Assembly: GCF_005239225.2 (NCBI RefSeq)
Contig: NC_133288.1
Span: 22,326,169-22,390,168 of the forward strand
Reading direction: 5' to 3'
DNA: 64,000 nt
Source of the DNA: Populus alba
Taxonomy: Eukaryota; Streptophyta; Magnoliopsida; Malpighiales; Salicaceae
Shown piece after piece: positions 1 through 10,640 of the stretch. Both the position numbers and the translations under genes were made by a program. Numbering within the stretch: position 1 is the stretch's first letter; each line of letters starts with the position of its first letter. The notes under the pieces are model-generated. The model searched no databases and was not told the origin of the DNA. It saw only the letters and a program-made list of their open reading frames with translations.

Positions 1-136
1 TCCTGTCACCTAATATAACCATGAAAAAACCACCCCCGAAGCTTTTTTTAAGAAAAAAATAAGAGTATTATTGTGCCAGTTTTTAGACATAGACAGTAGA
101 TAATCTACATCTATTTTGGTGCATTTTTACAGAGCA

Positions 137-648
137 TCACTCCTTTTCTTTGATGAAGCGTCTACAGGACCTACCACGCATTTTAATACCCATCCATTCT
201 ATTAACCAATGTGTGATGATTTCTCCATCATAATCACCCGTCATCAATGGAATAGTCAGGCCTTGACTTAGAAATTCGTTATTCCATATTTGCCAAATTG
301 GTTCCCAAAGGAGAGCAATATTCCAATCAAATTCAAGTATTATGTGCTCTCTATTATATGTAGGAAAAACAAAACCTTTGCTGACTTCAAAATGCCAAAA
401 AACAGGGGAAAGGGATGAGGAAGAGCAACGAACTTCATTTTTGTGTTAGGTTTAGCCATGCAGCAATCACTATTGCAGAGCAAATGCGGTGACCTCTGAG
501 GCATCCCCAGTTCAAAAATGATTATTCTACATCATATTATCAATTTTCTGAATAGGTTTCAGCAAGCATTCTGTTGTTGGAGGATCATCTTTTAGGCTCT
601 TTTTTCTGCTAACTGTAGTAAATGGACAGGGCATTTGTTCACACATCA
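137..648 (-). CDS. Unrecognised gene or gene relic, last two exons
   Basis: Two open segments on the minus strand join in frame across a canonical intron. The upstream exon is about 648..531, preceded by a pyrimidine-rich acceptor ending TTAG and followed by GT. The last exon is 380..137, preceded by GTCAG and ending in TGA at 139-137. Together they encode about 120 residues rich in Trp (short motifs LLWEPIWQIW and HWLIEWMG), with a basic C-terminal end. I do not recognise the family. A third coding-like stretch on the same strand lies at about 945..849, but it reaches a stop without a good donor. No start codon or 5' exons are evident before the CDSP32 gene ends at 1041, so this may be a truncated duplicate or relic and not a complete gene. 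The in-frame junction is observed; that it is a gene is inference. Confidence 0.35.
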
Positions 649-1040
649 CTAAGACAAAGATGATGCATTTCTTCCTACCTAAAACAAGCTCATTGCCTGA
701 GTTAATTCTAGAAAACAAACTAAGCAGAACCATTTTATCCCTTAGATTCAAGTAAAAGTAACTAGCCACATTCAAGATCAAAGGATGAAAAAAAGGGTAC
801 AGATATAAAACAAATTGATAATAGCCAACAATGTATACAATACCACTAGACATGGACTTCCTCGACAGAAGGCATGTCAGAATAGCACAAGGGGAATCGA
901 GTTAAAGGGCCTTTTACTTCTATGGCTACATGTATTTTCCCTGTCCGAATTTGTTGGCTACCTCATGGTTTTGATAACTAAATTTTATCTATCCAATCTC
1001 AGTTCCTTAAGCAAATGATTGATTTTTTGTAAATTATACT

Positions 1041-1940
1041 CTAGTAGGTAACACGAACTCCTTGGTATCTAAGAATCTCTCCAATAAGTTCTCCTTTGCC
1101 AGATCCTACATACCTTCCACAAATCTTACCATCTCTGATGAACAAGAAAGTAGGCACCTCAACAACGTCCATGTCCTTCAAAAACTGCATGCAGCTATCA
1201 TTCTCGTCACCGTTCATGCGTGCAAAAACCGCAGTATCAGACATCTGCCTTGACAACTTAATCACCGTTGGGTAAACCTTCACGCATGGCCCACAATGCT
1301 TCAACCCCACATCAAGAACAATCAGCTTGTTATCAGCTTTATGATCATCAATCAACTTCTCGACGTCTTCTCTGCGATGCAGCTGCACAACAGCAGAGTG
1401 ATTATCACCGTAGTATAAAACATCTCCCATCAGTTTATCTTGGGTAATCCCTTTTTCTTCATGAATCTTCTCCAAGCTCTTGTAGAAGCTAAAGTGTGGA
1501 ACTTTTTCAATTTTTTCTCTCTTGCAAAGCTCTCTAGTCTTCTCTGATTCATCTGCCATCACAAGAAGGAAATCTACATCGTTGCAGGTTCTGCTAAGCT
1601 CTACCATAAAAGGGTAGATTTGACTGCTATGGTAACTGTGGCTTGCTGCATATTCTACAACAACAAGCTTGTTTTTTGCAGTTTTAAGTGCTTCATCGAA
1701 CTCCTCTACGCTGTGAATTTTTTGTACTTTTTCATCGTTGACGGGCTTTTTGGTCCCTGGGGCAGCTGTAGCCTTCGTCATAAAGTGTGTTCTTCCTGTA
1801 CCAAGTTTTGCTGCAAGGGGTTTAACTTCTTTGGTAACAAAGGGTACTAAGAAGGAACTGTGCAAACAAGGAGGGCTCAATTTAGGGGTGTTTGAAAGAG
1901 ACAATGGTGGTTTTGACAAAAAATTTGTGATAGCAGCCAT
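1041..1940 (-). CDS. CDSP32: CDSP32, chloroplast drought-induced 32-kDa double-thioredoxin protein
   Basis: Single-exon reading frame of 299 residues. Methionine at 1940 ([10 protein letters not shown]) is chosen over an in-frame ATG 33 bases upstream because it begins a typical Ser/Thr-rich chloroplast transit peptide of about 55-60 residues. Two thioredoxin folds follow. The first (about residues 72-175) has no CxxC: the active-site position reads AASHSYHSS. The second (about 185-299) carries HCGPC, with C216 and C219. This two-module layout with one redox centre is the family signature. Known members act in the stroma, reducing 2-Cys peroxiredoxin and methionine sulfoxide reductase B under drought and photo-oxidative stress. 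The length matches the family. The C-terminal end is intact. Confidence 0.95.
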   Translation of the reverse strand: MAAITNFLSKPPLSLSNTPKLSPPCLHSSFLVPFVTKEVKPLAAKLGTGRTHFMTKATAAPGTKKPVNDEKVQKIHSVEEFDEALKTAKNKLVVVEYAASHSYHSSQIYPFMVELSRTCNDVDFLLVMADESEKTRELCKREKIEKVPHFSFYKSLEKIHEEKGITQDKLMGDVLYYGDNHSAVVQLHRREDVEKLIDDHKADNKLIVLDVGLKHCGPCVKVYPTVIKLSRQMSDTAVFARMNGDENDSCMQFLKDMDVVEVPTFLFIRDGKICGRYVGSGKGELIGEILRYQGVRVTY

Positions 1941-4651
1941 GGAAAGAAGCTCGTAGAGAAAAGGTCTAGGCAATTGAGAACCTGAGAGGAGCTAAGCACA
2001 GAACAAAATGGAGAAGAGAGCTGAGGAATTATCATGAAAATCTCAGTGACCATAAATGGTATCCACATATTTTTTTGTAGTTCTCATTATCCACACAGTT
2101 GGATGGGGTTAGATTTTTATGGCACTTTTTTTTCTCTTTATGGTCTCTTAGCATATTCCTTTCCTCCTGATCAGAAAATCGCTTTAAGATCATTGACGAT
2201 GCTAATAACTAGTTGGGCCTCAATAAAAAGATGAATTGGGCTAAAGCTTTACAGCTACTGCCCAGTTTCTTTTTCTTTTTTCGACGGGAGCCGGGAACAT
2301 GGGCTCCGGGGTTGGGGGACAAAAACTAAAGAAAATGTAAATGTCTGTCTTCTGTCGGATTGTCTCAGTCCTCCACACAATCACTCTTCCGTTTCGAGAC
2401 TTGAGAGCGTGACGGTTCGCTTTTCTTCGTTTTATTTGTTCTTCCATGGCTACTATCCTAGCTCCAGAATCACTAAACCTGACAAAAGTCTCCCAAGGAA
2501 CTTGCTCATCCTGTAAAGTGCAAGCGGCATTTTACGCCTGAGCATCCGTTTGGCACGGCATCTATTGGTTGGAAGACTCGGCCGCTCAACGGATTGACTT
2601 GATAATCCAACAATCTGAAGTAGATGACCCGAAATTTTGGACTCAACTCATATCTCGAGCCTACAATTATAAAAGAAAAGGGTTGTATTTACCATCTAAA
2701 CTAAAATGGTTGGTTAAATTCTTTAAGACAATGCAGGCTATGCAAATCCATTACTTATCCATTTTGAATCTCAAAACTCTAGTAAAATTTGCCAGATTAA
2801 TTAAACATTTCCGGTCTAGAAGATAACCCAGCACAAGTATTATGTCGGCAAGAACTACACCTTTTGTAGGTCACCACAACAGCATTATTCTCACCAACTT
2901 CTTTATCGTGTTTAAGATTGTGGTTATTTTTATGTTTTAAAAATATTTTTTAAAAAAATTATTTTTTTTATTTTTTACATCATTTTGATATATGATATAA
3001 AAAATAAAAAATATTATTTTAAATTATTTTTTAAAAAAAAAACCCTATAAATAATTCAGAGCAGCGACCCATGAAGCATCCTTTCAATTAATGCTTTGGT
3101 TCCTTCGATTGATGTTTGGGCTTGCCAGTCTCCCTGTAGTCTGTACTGCCCAAAACCGAGCCTTAACTTCACATTAATTTCCTGCCTCGCCAATTTTAGT
3201 CCCACCATGAACAAGCCAAACTTTCAGAACACTGGACCCGTGGTAAAAATACTTTGTGCGAGAATATCGGTCAAAATACTCTTTGAAATGTTTTTGGTAA
3301 AAATATATTAAAATAATATTTTTTTATTTTTTAAAATTTATTTTAATATTAATACATCAAAATAATATAGAAAAATAAAATAATAATTTAAAACAAAAAT
3401 AAATTTAAAATTTACTGAAACTATGCCCAAACACAACTTTCAATAAGCACTTAGCATTGTAGGAGTTTTTTGATGCAGTTGTTTTTGCATTTAAAAATAG
3501 GTTTTATGATTTAAAAAAAAAAATTGCTTGAAATTGTTTTGTGTTTTTTTTAATTAAATTGACAAGACCAGACCCCAAATTGAATCATTTTTATTAACAG
3601 TGCAAGAGCAGCATGTGATCCATGGAAAGCGTGTATAAGTTAGTTTTCAAATTTTCTTTTTTTTTTAAATAAATCAAAATAATATTTTTATTTTTAACAA
3701 CAAAACAATACAAAAATAAAACTAAAATAAATTTCAAAATTTTATAAAAACACAATCCAACCAAACATGATTAAGATTGCCTTAAAAATTGATTTTTAAT
3801 GTATTTTTAAATTAAAGTAATATATTTTTTTAACACAATAGATTAAAATTAATTTTTAAATTCAATTTTTTAAAAAAAATCAAAAATTTTCAAGTTCAGA
3901 TTCACTGGTTCAGCCATAAATGCAACTGTCCTAAGTCTACAAACTGGTCACAACATGACAAGAGCAACAAAAGCTGAACTAAGTTGGAGGAATCCAGGGT
4001 TGTAAAGCCAACCAACGACACAGGTAAAGCCAAGATCCAGCGCTGGCTGGGCACATTCGGTTTATTTTTTTATGGCAAAAGTGCCTTTTTCGCTCCATGT
4101 GCGCCGAGTGTCCTCTCTCTTCTTCTCACGTGCATAAGAGCCCGTTTGCCCTTTAATTTTGAATTTTTTTTGGTTAAAATTTAATTTTTTTTAATTTAAT
4201 ACGTTAATATTAAAAATAAAAAATATTATTTTAATATATTTTAAATCGAAAAATACTTTAAACAGAACAGCTACACAATTCCAAACACGCCTTATAATCC
4301 TCAGCAAATCTCGCCAGTAGATCTCCTCCATTAACCCAAAATTTATCTAGTTTATTGAATTTAAAACAGAGAAAATCAAGTGAATGAGAAAAAAATAATG
4401 AAAATCTAGATAACAATAATCTTGAACTTTGGATTCTTCACCATCACCATCATAACAGAAGAAAAAAAACAAAGATCCAGCCACGAAATTTAAGAACAAA
4501 AATACAATGATGAGAGGATTTAACTAAGGGGAAAAAAACCCTAAAATGAAGAGGAAAAAAGAACAAGAAAGTCACAAAGAAGGTAGAACATGAGTTGCTG
4601 AAACATAAAAATACCAGGGAATGTTTGATTATTACCCAATCAGACTAGAGA
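1941..4651. other. Intergenic, short unassigned ORFs and AT-rich MITE-like repeats
   Basis: No recognisable gene. The stretch 2240-2830 is less AT-rich than its surroundings. It holds a 68-codon minus frame (2447..2241), a 31-codon plus frame from the ATG at 2446, and an 85-codon plus frame from 2569 that begins with TTG; none resembles a known family. At roughly 2925-3050, 3285-3445, 3640-3780 and 4138-4297 there are short AT-rich stretches of one style, rich in runs like TTTTAATATATTTT, with edges resembling TGTTTGG or CCAAACA. They are probably degraded miniature inverted-repeat elements. Confidence 0.4.
4138..4297. repeat. MITE-like AT-rich element
   Basis: About 160 bases with an AT-only core and GC-containing edges (GCCCGTTTGC on the left, CCAAACACGC on the right) that form an imperfect terminal inverted repeat. 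Similar cores recur about a dozen times in the window, for example near 3285, 29068, 33070, 40880, 42612, 45580 and 60650. The repetition is visible by eye; assignment to a transposon class is inference. Confidence 0.4.
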
Positions 4652-5746
4652 CTAAGAATTTGAGGTTTCTTCTGTCTTCTTCTCAGGTTTTCTGCAGAGA
4701 ATCATGTGCATAGGAGTGAAAATCCCAGTATCACCACCCTTAGTAAGATAATCAGCCGTCTTGAACAGCATCTCGTGAACATCGACAGTCCCTTTTGGAG
4801 CAATCCCCAAAGCAGAAAGTATTGTTACAACAATGTGGTTCCTCCAGTAAGCAATCCTTCCCATCTTAAGCCTGGTCCACCATGGCTGTGCTGGTGGTTT
4901 AGCCAAGTCTTTCTCTTTCACTACTTCAAATCCTACCTTCCTTGCTGTCTCAGCAATATCTGCATAGTTTCTTAGCCCAGGTAGAGCATCACCTCTTTCA
5001 ATACCTTGAATAACCTCCACGTGTTCAGGATCGGAAGACTCGTACTTATCAGTTGTGACCCATTCGTAGGACACGTAAAGAGATCCGGGCTTCAAGACCC
5101 TAAAGATCTCTGCATAAACCTCTTCTAGTTTCGGCGCGTGGCATGTCGCTTCGATCGAGTAAGCTCCGTCGAAGCTGTTCTCCGGAAACGGCATCTCAAG
5201 GAAATTCCCTTGAACAACTTCACAAAGTGAATCTAACCCAGCTTTCTTGTTGTGCATACGCGCACGACTCACTTGATAATCGTTGATTGTGATACCGACC
5301 ACCTTAGCGCGTGAATGAGCAGCGATAGAACGCATAGGACCACCGACGCCGCATCCAACATCCAGGATTCGATCTCCAGGCTTGACATTAATCAGATCCA
5401 CGGCCATCTCTTCGTGAAGGCGCGTGGCTTCAAGGTGGGACTTTCCAGGGATGGAAGGAGAGAAATGGAAGGACTGGCCCCATCCCCACTCGTAAATATC
5501 GGTGACTAGATTGTAGAATGTGTCGACGAAATCAGGGACTTTTTCGGCTGTTTCGATCTCTTTGGGGCGGCGGAAAAAAGACCAGTATTGTTTGTAGTTA
5601 TCTTGGACTTTCTCGGCTGAGATGGAGCCACCGGAGAGATCTACAGCCCGTTTTCCCTTCTGCTCGGCTGGACCGAGAATGCAAACGAACCAGTAGATGC
5701 CACCGGCTATGAGAGCTCCTGTGCAGAGGAGTGCGATAGAGTCCAT
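4652..5746 (-). CDS. SMT2: Sterol C24(28)-methyltransferase, SMT2 type
   Basis: Intronless frame of 364 residues. SMT2-class enzymes are SAM-dependent and add the second methyl group to 24-methylene lophenol. This sets the ratio of sitosterol to campesterol and so membrane sterol composition and brassinosteroid supply. The start at 5746 (MDSIALLCTG) is chosen over the ATG at 5824 because it gives the short N-terminal membrane anchor (residues about 5-25) expected of the family. The YEWGWG sterol-binding motif begins at residue 85. The SAM motif LDVGCGVGGP is at 128-137, and the conserved EATCHAP follows. It resembles Arabidopsis SMT2/SMT3 closely along its whole length; SMT1-type enzymes lack this N-terminus. 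The single-exon structure is normal for SMT2 genes. Nothing is missing. Confidence 0.96.
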   Translation of the reverse strand: MDSIALLCTGALIAGGIYWFVCILGPAEQKGKRAVDLSGGSISAEKVQDNYKQYWSFFRRPKEIETAEKVPDFVDTFYNLVTDIYEWGWGQSFHFSPSIPGKSHLEATRLHEEMAVDLINVKPGDRILDVGCGVGGPMRSIAAHSRAKVVGITINDYQVSRARMHNKKAGLDSLCEVVQGNFLEMPFPENSFDGAYSIEATCHAPKLEEVYAEIFRVLKPGSLYVSYEWVTTDKYESSDPEHVEVIQGIERGDALPGLRNYADIAETARKVGFEVVKEKDLAKPPAQPWWTRLKMGRIAYWRNHIVVTILSALGIAPKGTVDVHEMLFKTADYLTKGGDTGIFTPMHMILCRKPEKKTEETSNS

Positions 5747-8700
5747 GAGTGGGAGTGAATGGGTGAGAGTGTGAGACAGTGAGAGTGTAACTGGGGATCT
5801 TCCGTTTCTCTCTTTCTTTATCACGTTTTAAGGGAGTCGTGAGGGTTTTTTTATGTCTTGTGGACTCGGGAGTGCACGCGCGATGCTCGTGTTTGAGACC
5901 ATTCAACAGCAAGACGTGGAAAGGTAAGTAACTTTTTAAAATATTGATATTAAAATATTTTTGTGTTTTAAAATAAATTTATTTTTTTATTTTTTTATTT
6001 TAAATTAATTGTTTTTAAGTTTTCGAATTATTTTATTATATTGATATTAAAAAAAATCTCTTAGATTGAGATTGAGATAAGCTGTGATTTGAAAGTGCTT
6101 AATTTACTATCCATCGCATTTTTCTGATCTATTAGCTGTACAAATTTTTTTAAAAAAAGAATATAAAACGGGTGGATCCGGGTGTGAGATGATGAAATCT
6201 TGGATAATTTTTTGCTTTATGTGGATTTTGTTTTATTTAAGGATGTCAGATTTATTCAAGTTAAAAAATAAAAATAAAAACTGGTAAAAGAAAATAAAAT
6301 TTAGATTCATTTTTTTACTATAATTAAACATGCCTTTAAAATAAGTTAAGAGAAGTAATTGATTTTAAAAATCGATAGATTTAAATACAAAAAACCACAA
6401 CAAACATTTAATGAGAAAAATACAAAAACCACAATTATTTATTTTTCGCTCAATTTTTTTTGTTCCCATGGAAGCAAGTTAACTAGTGGAAACATTAATT
6501 ATAGGAGTTAGACTCGGTCCAGAGTCTAAATTAGTTAAAGACGTGCATCGTGGAGTTGTTGGGTCAGTATAAAAAATATAATTTTTATTATTTTTAAATA
6601 AAACAATATTATTTTGTTAAAAAATAAAAGAAAATATCAGATCTGCTGTTAAATTATAAATTGACTGGTGGCATTATATCAAATTTAATTAAATCAATAT
6701 TCAAATTAATTAAAAATAAATAAATTATTCAAGTGAAGTTGAGATTATATCAAGTTTAATAATTATAGCATTAACTTTCAACTAATAGCTGAAAAAAAAT
6801 ACCTTTCATAGTTTTTTTTTTATTATTATTTGAATATTCTTATAATTTTTTTAAAGAGCAGGGCTAGTCCCGTTCAAGGTTCGTGATTGTTTATTCTAAT
6901 AAATATATTTTCTAATAATCAAACTTGTATTATTATCCTTAAAAATACAGGGCCACGTGAATAAAAAATATAAAAAATAAAATAAACTAAAAATTGCATG
7001 CATATTTGGTCCCATGTCTTCATGCTGTATAACAGCCTCGTAAACATGATATAACAAAAACACTTGATTAAAAAAAAAAAATGTGCTCGAGTAACGAAGA
7101 AATAAAAGTGAAAACACAATAAACGTTCATGAATGGGGAATTTTATCAACTTGGGTTAATTTATAAAAAAAAAAAAATTAAAAAATAATTTATATTAATG
7201 GACCACCTTAACGCGTCAATTGAAATCACATGGTAAATTTAATTTGAAAACAAATTTAAATTTAATTGATAACTTATTATAATTCTTATATTAAGAATAA
7301 AATATTAAACTACATAAGTAAATCCAATTATAATTTTTTAGAACACATGTGAAAATAAATTGAATTAATAATCTTGCCATTAATTTATAAATTATTTCTA
7401 TTACGTTAATCCAATTTTATTTTTATTTTTTTGTCAAAGAGGCTCCTGTATTTATTTGAAATGAATAAAATCTAGACATTTTAAAGAATATATACATAAA
7501 CCTATCAATACTTGCTGAAAAAAATGAAAATTACATGTTTGTTAAGAAAACTTTTCAATCAAAATCTTTTCACTAGAATGTTAAGAAAAGAATTCTATAA
7601 ATATTCCAATAAAAAAATCTAACATTTTACTATAATCAAATTTAAATAAAATAAATTTCAAACCAATATAGATAGATTTTACTAAATAGACAAGTCAATA
7701 ACTAACATGACTATAGCAATGTTAATAATTCAAGAAAAATACATAATTCTTAGTTCATAATTATAATAACCCAGAAGATATCACCATATAAATTATCTTA
7801 TTTCACCTACAATTCAATGTGCCTAATTAAAAGAGTCTTAAATATAAAAATTCAATTAATCATTTAAATTGAATTGAATTTACATTGCCCAGCAGAAGTT
7901 CATACTTCACAGATCACAGCTTTCGATGTCATGGGCTCCTCCTCTACCTGCCCTTTGACAGCTGTAGTTCACCTCAGAAGACGTGTCAGTGTTGATTCTT
8001 ATCACCTGCTTGCTTGGTCTCAGCTTTTGACATTTACATGCATCTTGTTTCAATTTTATTTTTTTTCCCCGTTTATAAACATTGAGATATTTTTTTTTAT
8101 TTAAGAATGTAAATTTTTGTTGTTTGTTTATTTGTTTTTTGAGAGTGTTTTTTAAAAATATTATTTTTTATTTAAAATTTATTTTTATATATTTTTTTAA
8201 TAAAAAATTTTTTTTTTTTCATAGGTTCACTAAAAAAACCAAACAAACCTCTATCCTAAATATACCCTGATTCCTACATTGATGCAATCTGGTTTTTTTC
8301 ATAAAAAAGATATCAAATACTAAATAAAATTGATAAGAAAAATACTCATTGATCGTTAGACTGTCGATAACCATCATTAAATTCCACATTAATGTCGTCC
8401 TCAAATAACTTATGTTTTTTAATTTTTGTAATGTCTGACGTTTTTATTTGTCTTGTTATAAAAGAAGTCCAATGATACATGAAAGTTTAGAAAATCACCC
8501 CAGTCATCTTTTAAATAAATTGGATTAACATGGATGATATATCCTCATTTAAAAAAAAAAAAAAAAACTTGATTAATACATAAACCAGTAAAGAAAAAAT
8601 AAATCTTGAGCAGCATATTGAACCTGCTCCTCCTATTTTTTTTTTTTTCTTGAAACAACACAGTGTATTGGAGCAACTAGTAGTATTTATTAGGTATCAT

Positions 8701-8929
8701 TTGATTATTGTCTCACCATAAAAAAGATATTGATGAAATTATATTTGGTAATGATATACAAGATAAAATAATTATTTTTATATTCAATTTGATTATCATG
8801 GACATAATAATAAAATATAAAAAAAATTATTTTATCATTGATATATATTATTGTCAAACTTACAGTTTTTTTTTTTTACTTTAGATATTATTGAGTATTG
8901 AAATTAATAATATTATAATAACGGTAATT

Positions 8930-9720
8930 ATAAAACCAAGATTGACTCGACAGGTTACTACAAGACTTGAATTAATCTGAGTTTAAAAAAATATAAAGAA
9001 AGGATTTACTCAGTCAAAAACCTAAGTCAACACCGAGATAAAAGTGTTAAAGACATGTTGACTTTTTTAAAAAAAAATAAACAAAACAAGGTTGTTTTTA
9101 TTATTTAAAAAAAAAAATTAGTTTAGCCGGGTTAACTCTGTCGACTCACGACTTGAACCTCGCATCAGGTCGACTTAACTTCCAAGTTGTGCTTTAAAAC
9201 TATAATAATAATTACTTTTATCCATATGTTGAATTGGATCAACCCATGTTTATTTCCTTACCCGTGACCAGGATCTTGTTTTAGTTGACATCCAAATTGA
9301 GTTTTAAAAGTACAAAATAATAAGATTGACTCGGGTCAACCCAAGTTGGCCCTCGAGTCAAGCTCTAGAATCATGAAATAACTACTTTTATTTTATATTG
9401 ATCTTGAATCAACTCGAGTTGATTTTCTTGACACACGACCTTGATTTTACCTCGAGTCAAGTTTTAAAATTATAATAATAACCACTTTTATCCTTATATT
9501 GATATGAATTAACAGTCAACCCTACTCGTGACCCATATCTTGTCCTGGGTCGATTCTTGAATTAAGTTTTAAAATTATAATAATAATTATTTTTTATTTT
9601 TATCCCAACTTAGGTTGATTTGATTCATGACCCGAGCCTTGACTAGTGACCCGGACTTTGCCCAGATCAAGCTTACTATTTGGTTTTAATACTATAATAA
9701 TAATAATTTTTATATTTACA
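8930..9720. repeat. Degenerate tandem repeat, about 100-125-bp period
   Basis: A block resembling GTTTTAAAATTATAATAATA followed by TTACTTTTAT recurs near 9192, 9302, 9366, 9462, 9558 and 9683. Between the blocks lie varying phrases such as GACTCGGGTCAACCC and CTCGAGTCAAG. The units have diverged and differ in length. This is a minisatellite-like array or the inside of an old element. Seen directly; the class is unknown. Confidence 0.55.
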
Positions 9721-9839
9721 TATCTTAGTTATACAATTTCAGAATTGAGAGCTGTTTATAAGAATAATTTAGAAATAAAAAATATTGTCTATAAAGACAT
9801 GTCTTTTTTGCGACTTATGTTTTGAAAGAATATAAATTT

Positions 9840-10640
9840 ACTCTAAGAAGGCATTTGTTTGTCCACAAAGTGGATTCCTAGAAACCATTTTCAAATTTTT
9901 ATTGTGTTTGTTTGACATCATGAAAGCTGATTGATGTAAAACACTTTTCAATAAAAAAAAATTGGCTTGATTTTCAGGAAAATATTTTTCTTTTATTGTG
10001 GGCGGAAAATACTTTTTGAAGCTGTGAAAAATTTAGAAATATCATATTATTTACTGATTATATCAAATTTAATCTTCAAACTTTTGATTGATTTATATTT
10101 TGTTTGATTTTTTTTTTTAACTTCATCTCTTAAAATTTGATTTGATTTGATTTTTACATTAACTTTGGTTCTCATTTTTATTATTGTTATTTGCTTTTCT
10201 CTTATTATTTTTTTTAATTGAAATTTTTATCTATTAAATTTGATTCTCATTCTTTTGATTGTTACTTATTTTATTTAAAATAATTTATGAAATTTTAATT
10301 ATTATTATTTTAATTTCATTATCTTTTATTTTTTTATTTGTTATATTTGATCTCTATTATTTTGATTATTATTTATTTTATTTGAGATAATTTATGAAAT
10401 TATATTTTTTTTCAATTTCATTCTCATTCAACTTTTTAATTTGTAAGATTTGTTCCTTCATTATTTTAATAAACTTGAAAAAAAAAAAATTAAAAATTTA
10501 TTTTCTAGTTTATTTTTCATAACATAACCAGACACTAAAAAGTGTTTTCTTAGCTTATTTTTCATGACACCACCAAATACTAAAAAAATATTAAATTTTC
10601 AAAAATAAAACTACTTTCTAGCAAATAAACATGGTCTAAA
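9840..10640. repeat. Dispersed repeat with internal degenerate units, orientation 1
   Basis: An AT-rich repeat with edges around GTGTTTGTTTG and CATAACCAGACACTAAAAAG. Internal units repeat roughly every 125 bases (TTATTTTATTTGAGATAATT followed by TATGAAATT). A reverse-complement relative lies at about 39590-40280, where the matching phrase reads ATAAATTGTTTTAAATAAAA. No coding capacity. It is probably a non-autonomous element of a poplar repeat family. Confidence 0.45.

Noticed and set aside
2569..2826. 85-codon plus frame as a gene
   Set aside because: It starts at TTG, not ATG, and has no recognisable domain; kept only as a note in the spacer entry.
6896..7149. Overlapping Phe-rich minus frames of 73 and 76 codons
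   Set aside because: Translations of AT-rich DNA rich in TTT runs; no start context or homology.
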